Positions 59,330 to 64,000 of a stretch of 64,000 nucleotides of DNA are shown here, piece by piece (the first letter of the stretch is position 1; each line of letters begins with the position of its first letter). The stretch comes from Solibaculum_A intestinale (GTDB lineage: Bacteria > Bacillota > Clostridia > Oscillospirales > Acutalibacteraceae), in assembly GCF_040096205.1 (NCBI RefSeq), contig NZ_JBBMFD010000012.1, positions 1-64,000 of the forward strand, in the 5' to 3' direction. Both the position numbers and the translations under genes were made by a program. The notes below the pieces were generated by a model that saw only the letters and a list, made by a program, of their open reading frames with translations, was not told the origin of the DNA and did no database searches.

Positions 59330-60771
59330 ACCATATGTACGCCAATGTGGACGGTACAAGAGCCGTCTGGATTGGCGTATATTTTTTGTACGAGTTCCCG
59401 CACAGCAAGGCGCGCATCAAAGTTTTCGGTAACGTTATTAAGGACCTTTACGATTTCTTCCGGTCGTATTTTTACACCTTGATAGATTCTCTTTTCCGCG
59501 ATGATGTTTTCCAGCTCAATTTTGCGGTCGCGTTGTCTGTCGATTTCCTTTTGCAATTCCGGGAACGTCATGCCCGACATAACAGCCTTTACCCCATTGC
59601 TGATCTGTTTCTCAACCTCGACCAATTCACGCTTTTCGGCTTCACAGTCAGGAGCAGCGGAATTGATTTGATTTGCATAGTCCCGTGCGATCTCATCGAA
59701 ATCCCAATCTAGTATTGCTGCTTTGATCTGGGTCATTACAAAAAGCTCCAATTCATCCGCGTTGATATTTGCGCTTTTACAGGTGTGGGTACGATATTTA
59801 TTTCCGCATTCATAATAACGATTTTCTCGGAGGCTGCCATCTTTACGTTTGGCGACATTGCAGTGCCCTACATACGTTGCGCCGCAGCTGGCGCATTCGA
59901 TAAGCCCGGATAGCAGATATTCGCGTTTTGCTTTGTTGGAAGCATTTTTTTTATTGTCTTTCATTCTTTTTTGCACCCTTTCCCACGTATCTTCGTCAAT
60001 GATTGGCGGGATGATTCCACCTATGATAACCGGATTTTCCGTCTTTTTGCCGCCAGCCCATTTTCTCATAATGCGAATATTCCGTTCATTCCATTTATAA
60101 ATGCCGATATATCGTTCATTTTGCAGGATGCTGTTGAAACTGTTCTTGCCGAAAGGGCGCCCAAATTTCCCGGTTTTGCCCTGCAGTTTCTCAAGGATTT
60201 GCCTGTAGCTTTCGCCGTCAGCGTAACTTCGAAAAATTAATCGGACGATCTCGGCCTCCATTGTATTAATAATGTATCTCCCATCCTTAATATCGTATCC
60301 CAGTGGGGCGTGGCCTCCGCAATACAACCCTTTTTTGGCCCGCTCCATCATGCCGGCCATGGATTTTTTGCGCGTGTCCAGGACCATGTGCTGACCTAGG
60401 CCTGCCGTGATTAATTCGGTTAAAAAGCTGCTGGGGTCGGTGATGTCGCCAAGCTGCTGGGTGGTGGATATGACCTGAATCCCGGCCGCCCTCATTGCCT
60501 TGCGAAACGCAAACCAGTCTACCACGTCACGGGAGCCGCGCGAAATGTCATAGACTACCACCGCGTCGAATTCGTGGCGTTCAGCGGCTTCAACAAGTGC
60601 CCGGAACCCCTCTCTATTGGTATTTGTACCGGATTCGGCCTCGTCGCTGTACGCGGCGCACAGGTCAATTTGGTGATCTAGACAGTATTTTGTGATAGCT
60701 TCCATTTGGTAGGCGATGCTATTATCTGTCTGCTTGTCAGTGGAGTAACGTGCGTAGGCTGCGGCTTTCAT
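59308..60771 (-). CDS. Large serine recombinase (integrase)
   Basis: A 487-residue site-specific recombinase. The resolvase domain (about 1-140) has the catalytic Ser10 in ARYSTDKQ and VYDISRGSRD; the recombinase domain (about 155-265) has GHAPLGYDI and FNSILQNERYIGIYKWN. A zinc ribbon uses Cys293, Cys296, Cys322 and Cys331, and a coiled coil covers about 375-435. It reads toward tRNA-Leu and its TGA stop lies in the tRNA T-loop, so its last six residues (GAADRT) come from tRNA sequence. It would integrate and, with a directionality factor, excise the element. Confidence 0.93.
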   Translation of the reverse strand: MKAAAYARYSTDKQTDNSIAYQMEAITKYCLDHQIDLCAAYSDEAESGTNTNREGFRALVEAAERHEFDAVVVYDISRGSRDVVDWFAFRKAMRAAGIQVISTTQQLGDITDPSSFLTELITAGLGQHMVLDTRKKSMAGMMERAKKGLYCGGHAPLGYDIKDGRYIINTMEAEIVRLIFRSYADGESYRQILEKLQGKTGKFGRPFGKNSFNSILQNERYIGIYKWNERNIRIMRKWAGGKKTENPVIIGGIIPPIIDEDTWERVQKRMKDNKKNASNKAKREYLLSGLIECASCGATYVGHCNVAKRKDGSLRENRYYECGNKYRTHTCKSANINADELELFVMTQIKAAILDWDFDEIARDYANQINSAAPDCEAEKRELVEVEKQISNGVKAVMSGMTFPELQKEIDRQRDRKIELENIIAEKRIYQGVKIRPEEIVKVLNNVTENFDARLAVRELVQKIYANPDGSCTVHIGVHMVGAADRT

Positions 60772-60785
60772 TTTTGATCCTCCTC

Positions 60786-60814
60786 TTGATAATAGGAGGC
60801 CAACCTGCTACAAT
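60786..60814 (+). promoter_or_regulatory. Divergent promoter beside recombinase gene
   Basis: TTGATA-N17-TACAAT on the plus strand, starting 15 bp upstream of the recombinase start codon. Confidence 0.55.
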
Positions 60815-60820
60815 AGTTAT

Positions 60821-60896
60821 GTATTGTATATTGTGCCTGTCGGCCTCGCTGACAGGAACCGCTCTCTGGTGTTGGTAGCGCTAGAGGGCGGTTTTT
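60821..60896 (+). ncRNA. Candidate two-hairpin small RNA of the element
   Basis: About 76 nt between the divergent promoter and a terminator. Hairpin 1 is CCTGTC/GACAGG with a 9-nt loop. Hairpin 2 is ACCGCTCTC/GAGGGCGGT (60858-60892, one G-U) followed by TTTTT. No start codon with a ribosome site fits. The remaining 279 bp to the repressor gene are AT-rich and show nothing I can name. Confidence 0.45.
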
Positions 60897-61175
60897 ATAA
60901 TTTTCAGGTTTTTTAACGATTCCAGCAATAACAATTTCTGCATATTTATTCGTCGAATTTCAGCATGAACTTAACGATATTTGGAAAGAACTGCAAAAAA
61001 GCCGTTTTTATACCACTGTTTATTGAATATCGCTATTTCCTGAAAAGTTGCATAATCACAAAATGTGAATCTGCGTCACTTGATTTTAGCTATTTCGTGC
61101 AATATAATCTTATTAAGGGCGAGAGTTCAATATATATTGTACAAAAATCGCATACGTTTGGGGTGGTAACGACAA

Positions 61176-61751
61176 TTAATCTATGTCCGTCAGTTTATAC
61201 CTGCCGCTACTTACCAGATCGTCAGAGTAATCAACAAGCTTCTTGCGGCCTTCGGCGTTTAAAGCCTCATAATTACGAATGAGGGCTTCTTTTTGAGGAT
61301 CACTTGGATCAACGATTTTTTGCTTTGGTGTTTCGTCTGCACCCATTAAATAGGTAAGAGACACATTTAATTTTTCAGCATATTCAGCGGCTACCGTGAT
61401 TTTAGGCGTCCTCTGGTTAGTTTCATATCTACTGATAACCTGTTTCGAGGTGCCTAATAAATCAGCCAGATCATCTTGTGACAGTCCCCTAGATGTTCTT
61501 ATTTCTTTAAGGCGATCTCCAAATGTGCGTGGCTCGTTTTCGGTGGTTTGTGCAAACTCAGTTTCCCATAATACATCTAACGAGACATTAAGAGCCCTAG
61601 CAATCGATACACTTTGGCGTCCTCTCGGTTCTTTCTTTCCGTTTAAATAATCAGATACAGCAGCTTCACTCAAACCTGTTGCCCGGGCCAAATCGACCGC
61701 TTTCATATCTTTCATGCCCATCAGCCTTTTAAGATTCTGCGAAAAACTCAC
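61176..61751 (-). CDS. Tandem-HTH Xre-family repressor
   Basis: A 191-residue regulator with two Xre-type helix-turn-helix domains: residues 5-62 (LKRLMGMKDMKAVDLARATGLSEAAVSDYLNGK) and 77-138 (LKEIRTSRGLSQDDLADLLGTSKQVISRYETNQ). A short C-terminal tail follows with no peptidase motif, so RecA-driven self-cleavage is not expected. I start at GTG 61751 after GGGGAGTGACG. It faces a divergent Cro-like gene across a shared operator region, the arrangement of an element's lysogeny-type switch. Confidence 0.88.
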   Translation of the reverse strand: MSFSQNLKRLMGMKDMKAVDLARATGLSEAAVSDYLNGKKEPRGRQSVSIARALNVSLDVLWETEFAQTTENEPRTFGDRLKEIRTSRGLSQDDLADLLGTSKQVISRYETNQRTPKITVAAEYAEKLNVSLTYLMGADETPKQKIVDPSDPQKEALIRNYEALNAEGRKKLVDYSDDLVSSGRYKLTDID

Positions 61752-61775
61752 ACCGTCACTCCCCTTCGCACAAAT

Positions 61776-61791
61776 CTTAACATATGCTAAG
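61776..61791. promoter_or_regulatory. Palindromic operator between repressor and Cro-like gene
   Basis: CTTAACATATGCTAAG is a 16-bp palindrome with one mismatched pair. Related half-sites GTTAGC and GTTAAG recur at about 61847-61861, flanking the rightward promoter. Confidence 0.6.
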
Positions 61792-61808
61792 TTTTTTTGC
61801 AAGAGGTA

Positions 61809-61837
61809 TTGACAATCTTTTCGAAAGTTAATATAAT
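61809..61837 (+). promoter_or_regulatory. Rightward promoter of the element
   Basis: Perfect TTGACA and TATAAT with a 17-bp spacer, lying between the operator half-sites. Confidence 0.85.
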
Positions 61838-61877
61838 AAGCTTGAAGTTAGCGAAAGTTAAGAATGGAGGTGATTAT

Positions 61878-62114
61878 ATGTACCCGTTCAAATACCCCGA
61901 CTTATATGGTGAACTTGCAAAACAGGGAAAAACTAAAAAATTTCTTGCACAACATTTGAATCTCACCTTAGCTGGACTGCGGTATAAACAAAGCCCGAAA
62001 ACAAGCGGTGATTTTTCTGGCGAAGAAATGAGAAAAGCGTCTGCTTTGCTTGGGAAACCGGCAGAATACCTTTTTAATTTAGCAAACGAGCCACAAGCCA
62101 ACCGAGCCAGCTAA
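61878..62114 (+). CDS. Cro-like small DNA-binding protein
   Basis: A 78-residue protein starting at ATG 61878 after GGAGGTGATT. MYPFKYPDLYGELAKQGKTKKFLAQHLNLTLAGLRYKQ has the shape of a short helix-turn-helix in which the second helix is TLAGLRYK, followed by FSGEEMRKASALLGKPAEYLF, the usual Xre tail. It is divergent from the repressor and would act as its antagonist. The call rests on context and pattern. Confidence 0.72.
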   Translation: MYPFKYPDLYGELAKQGKTKKFLAQHLNLTLAGLRYKQSPKTSGDFSGEEMRKASALLGKPAEYLFNLANEPQANRAS

Positions 62115-62132
62115 AAAAAGGAGAGGAGAAAA

Positions 62133-62930
62133 ATGAAAACGGCCATTGTCCAAAATGGCTTATTTGAAGTCAACGAAATAGGAGAGGTTTTTCGAATAAA
62201 AAACGGAGTTAAAACTCTTGCGTCTCAGTCTAAAACTGGACGAAATAAACGGTACTGCGTTGTTACGGCCCGTGTGGATGGAGTCCAACGTCACTACTAT
62301 GTCCATCGTTTGGTAGCCGAAGCTTTTATCCCAAAGCCCGAAGGAGCCTCCGAAGTAAATCATAAAGACGGAAACCCTAGCAACAATCGGGTAGAAAATC
62401 TCGAATGGTGTAGTAGGAGTGAAAACGCAGAACACGCATTTCGCACTGGCTTAATAAACCCATACAGAAATGCAGCGCCTTGTCAAAATTGCGGTGAATA
62501 CACGTGCGCAAAAGACCATATTTGTCCTGCGTGCAAAGCGGAATTAAGAGGTCTTGCAAAACGTGACGACAGAAGTGCGTATGCACGTGATGCGCTCGCT
62601 CAGATACCACCTTGGGCAATGACAAAAAGAACATCGCAGTTTGTGGAAATGCGTAAAGCGGGGTTATCGCTGGAAGAAGTCGGACTTATATGTGGCGTAT
62701 CGAGGCAATGCGTAGATCAAGCAATAAAGATGGCGTTTGCAAAAGCAGCTAAGGGAGCGCACGCTGGTAACCAAGTAAGAATAGAAGTCGGCCGCCTTGA
62801 AAGAAAAATCGCAAAACGCAAAACTAAAATTCAGGAGATTGATAAAGAAAAATCTCGAATCACAGAGGAAATAAACGATCTTGAAAAGTCAATCGCACGT
62901 CTATTGCAATCAGCAGATCAAGCCAGCTAA
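62133..62930 (+). CDS. HNH endonuclease-like protein with zinc ribbon, HTH and coiled coil
   Basis: A 265-residue protein, 18 bp after the Cro-like gene. An N-terminal NUMOD-like beta segment leads into an HNH domain (about 56-100, YVHRLVAEAF...EVNHKDGNPSNNRVENLEWCS). A Cys cluster (C117, C120, C125, C131, C134) follows as a zinc ribbon. Residues 176-200 look like a helix-turn-helix (LSLEEVGLICGVSRQCVDQAI), and 216-260 is a charged coiled coil. The HNH part matches phage homing-type nucleases; the added C-terminal modules are unusual. The start is ATG 62133 after AAAGGAGAGGAG. Confidence 0.8.
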   Translation: MKTAIVQNGLFEVNEIGEVFRIKNGVKTLASQSKTGRNKRYCVVTARVDGVQRHYYVHRLVAEAFIPKPEGASEVNHKDGNPSNNRVENLEWCSRSENAEHAFRTGLINPYRNAAPCQNCGEYTCAKDHICPACKAELRGLAKRDDRSAYARDALAQIPPWAMTKRTSQFVEMRKAGLSLEEVGLICGVSRQCVDQAIKMAFAKAAKGAHAGNQVRIEVGRLERKIAKRKTKIQEIDKEKSRITEEINDLEKSIARLLQSADQAS

Positions 62931-62934
62931 AAAG

Positions 62935-62957
62935 AAAACCCGCCCAAGCGGGCGGGT
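62935..62957 (-). terminator. Terminator of the TPR-like gene
   Basis: Stem CCCGCCC/GGGCGGG with a 4-nt loop; on the minus strand it is followed by TTTTCTTTTT. On the plus strand there is no T-run. Confidence 0.75.
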
Positions 62958-62965
62958 GAAAAAAG

Positions 62966-63586
62966 TTACGCTTTATTTTTTGCTATTTTATTTTCTAATT
63001 TTTTTCTTCGGCTCTCGAAACCGCCCTTTGTAGTATCTATTTGACCGTATTTTATGGCCATATCGCAAATTTCAATTGCTTTTTTGTAGTTCTTTTCTTT
63101 TTCATAAATGATGGCAAGCTGCTGAAAAGATGGGCATCTGGGGACGTTGCGCCCAGCCGTCGTCAATGGCACACAGTATTTTGGATAAAGTTCTATATCC
63201 TTTAAGCAGTACTTTTTTGCTTTGTCTAAGGCATCTGATCTGGTTTCTCGCTGTTTATAGTAAAGGTTAATCAGATGATTATAGACAAAATGCAAATCGA
63301 CTACGTCGTCTTTAAACGAAGAAGCGTACAACAACCACTTTTCAGCAATATCGTATTTTTTGTCAGCAATAGCATATTGGGAAACCTGCCATATAAAGCC
63401 TGCTGGTGATTTTGAAAAAGACGAGAAATTAGAATTTGTCATTAATTCAACATCTTTTTTATTTGCATCTGATTTCATCCAATACGAAGTCATTAGTTTC
63501 TTTTCATCGTATGGAAGAGAATCCCACAAATCGGATATCCCATAATGCCCTATGACTCCAGTATAACCTTTTCTTTTAAAAATCAT
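62966..63586 (-). CDS. TPR-like protein, unknown
   Basis: A 206-residue AT-rich gene. The C-terminal two thirds suggest helical repeats: KYDIAEKWLLYASSF, ALDKAKKYCLKDIELYPKY and SFQQLAIIYEKEKNYKKAIEICDMAIKYG, the last close to a TPR consensus. The N-terminus has no signal or membrane helix. The start is ATG 63586 after GGAGAGGAGGTGAAATT, a very strong site. It reads against its neighbours and has its own terminator, typical of a cargo gene. Function unknown. Confidence 0.72.
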   Translation of the reverse strand: MIFKRKGYTGVIGHYGISDLWDSLPYDEKKLMTSYWMKSDANKKDVELMTNSNFSSFSKSPAGFIWQVSQYAIADKKYDIAEKWLLYASSFKDDVVDLHFVYNHLINLYYKQRETRSDALDKAKKYCLKDIELYPKYCVPLTTAGRNVPRCPSFQQLAIIYEKEKNYKKAIEICDMAIKYGQIDTTKGGFESRRKKLENKIAKNKA

Positions 63587-63663
63587 AATTTCACCTCCTC
63601 TCCCATCCAGATTTTACAACCTAGGGGGTGAAAATTCAACACATTTCGAGAAAGGAGGCCCCT

Positions 63664-63819
63664 ATGGAACACACCGTCATCATCGACCTGCCGAAAAAGC
63701 CGCCGCCGGAACTGCTGGCCAGGCTGGCAGGAAAAAGCCCAGACGAGTTTTTGGAGTACCTTCGAGCGGTGGTTTTGAAATCCAGAGGAAAGGAGGACTC
63801 CCCATGCAAACGATCCTAG
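63664..63819 (+). CDS. Tiny protein, unknown
   Basis: A 51-residue protein starting at ATG 63664 after AAAGGAGGCCCCT: MEHTVIIDLPKKPPPELLA, then LAGKSPDEFLEYLRAVVLKSRGK. Not recognised; the second half looks helical. Its stop overlaps the next gene by 16 bp. Confidence 0.6.
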   Translation: MEHTVIIDLPKKPPPELLARLAGKSPDEFLEYLRAVVLKSRGKEDSPCKRS

Positions 63820-63947
63820 CGATCCTTGGCGTGGTGTTTTTGACGGCGCTGGCCCTGCGCGGATGCTACATAACCGAGCCCGATCAGCGGGAGCGGCGGG
63901 TCAAGCGGTATGTCAGGCAAATGAATCAAGTTAATAGGAGAAGGTAA
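63804..63947 (+). CDS. Tiny membrane protein, unknown
   Basis: A 47-residue protein from ATG 63804, after AAAGGAGGACTCCCC, with one N-terminal helix (TILAILGVVFLTALALRG) and a basic, Arg-rich tail (QRERRVKRYVRQMNQVNRRR). The overlap with the preceding gene and the strong ribosome site support translation. Not recognised. Confidence 0.6.
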   Translation: MQTILAILGVVFLTALALRGCYITEPDQRERRVKRYVRQMNQVNRRR

Positions 63948-63951
63948 CAAG

Positions 63952-64000
63952 ATGAAATCAACCGGAATCATCCGCAGAATTGACGACTTTGGAAGAATCG
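63952..64000 (+). CDS. AbrB/SpoVT-family regulator (partial, runs off the window)
   Basis: The first 16 codons from ATG 63952 read MKSTGIIRRIDDFGRI, the standard N-terminus of AbrB/SpoVT swapped-hairpin DNA-binding proteins (usually MKSTGIVRKIDDLGRVVIP). It lies 4 bp after the preceding stop, after GGAGAAGGTAACAAG. Such genes are common on clostridial elements. Confidence 0.8.
   Translation, partial: MKSTGIIRRIDDFGRI

Larger units (their letters stand above)
59243..64000. mobile_element. Left end of an integrative element at tRNA-Leu (partial)
   Basis: A tRNA-targeted serine recombinase, a repressor/Cro pair, an HNH protein, tiny genes and an AbrB-like gene follow tRNA-Leu. Base composition from about 59.4 to 63.6 kb is AT-richer than the backbone. 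The far end and a second attachment copy are outside the window, so prophage versus conjugative or mobilisable element cannot be decided. Confidence 0.75.

Noticed and set aside
60965..61282. Plus-strand frame overlapping the 3' end of the repressor
   Set aside because: No ribosome site, AT-rich and antisense to a clear gene.

Overview
The window reads as a chromosomal segment of a spore-forming, anaerobic Gram-positive bacterium of the class Clostridia, most like the Oscillospiraceae/Ruminococcaceae group. The basis is a Firmicutes-type division and cell-wall cluster, spoIID, spoIIE, spoIIGA-sigE-sigG, a V-type ATP synthase operon, a high-GC backbone with strong GGAGG ribosome binding sites, and MurE carrying the meso-diaminopimelate signature DNPR. 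Species assignment is inference; no rRNA operon is present.

Layout. 0-5.3 kb: two small lipoproteins, tRNA-Gly(CCC), a gene-free stretch with a cluster of DnaA-box-like 9-mers, spoIID, a citrate synthase and a DUF89 protein. 5.6-21.3 kb: the dcw cluster, mraZ-rsmH-ftsL-pbp-murE-murF-mraY-ftsW-murG-murA-ftsQ-DUF881-sbp-ftsZ, under a promoter with four MraZ-box-like repeats; murD, murC, murB and ftsA are not in it. 21.4-24 kb: spoIIE behind a Spo0A-type promoter and a small membrane protein. 24.3-28.8 kb: rpsF-ssb-rpsR, galU, a RING/zinc-ribbon membrane protein and prfB. 29-32 kb: a secreted lysozyme-like protein, a PduL-type phosphotransacylase, tRNA-Asp and tRNA-Thr, a Cys-rich lipoprotein and a candidate small RNA.

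32.4-44 kb is a pectin/galacturonate utilisation region: uxaC-uxaB-uxaA, two GH28 polygalacturonase-like enzymes, a FadR-type GntR regulator and a gluconate 5-dehydrogenase-like SDR, with a CLC anion transporter between. Pectin fragments would be cut by the GH28 proteins, and free galacturonate taken through tagaturonate and altronate to 2-keto-3-deoxygluconate. A low-GC GT14-like glycosyltransferase follows. 45-47.7 kb holds sigG, sigE and spoIIGA in the classical order, with a recognisable 22-bp-spacer spoIIG promoter and a sigma-F/G promoter for sigG. 48.4-57.4 kb is a nine-gene V-type ATP synthase operon, followed by an ACT-domain/UPF0210 pair.

From 59.2 kb to the right edge lies the left end of an integrative element placed at tRNA-Leu(UAA). 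A large serine recombinase reads toward the tRNA and takes its stop codon from the tRNA T-loop. Beyond it are a candidate divergent small RNA, a tandem-HTH repressor with a divergent Cro-like gene, a multidomain HNH protein, a TPR-like protein, two overlapping tiny genes and the start of an AbrB-like gene. The other end is outside the window.

The most unusual items are the element with its recombinase/tRNA overlap and small RNA, a folded RNA candidate near 48.2 kb, the promoter-terminator pair at 32.05-32.16 kb, the DnaA-box-like cluster, and the paired Spo0A-type promoters of spoIIE and spoIIG, which share a 10-bp motif.
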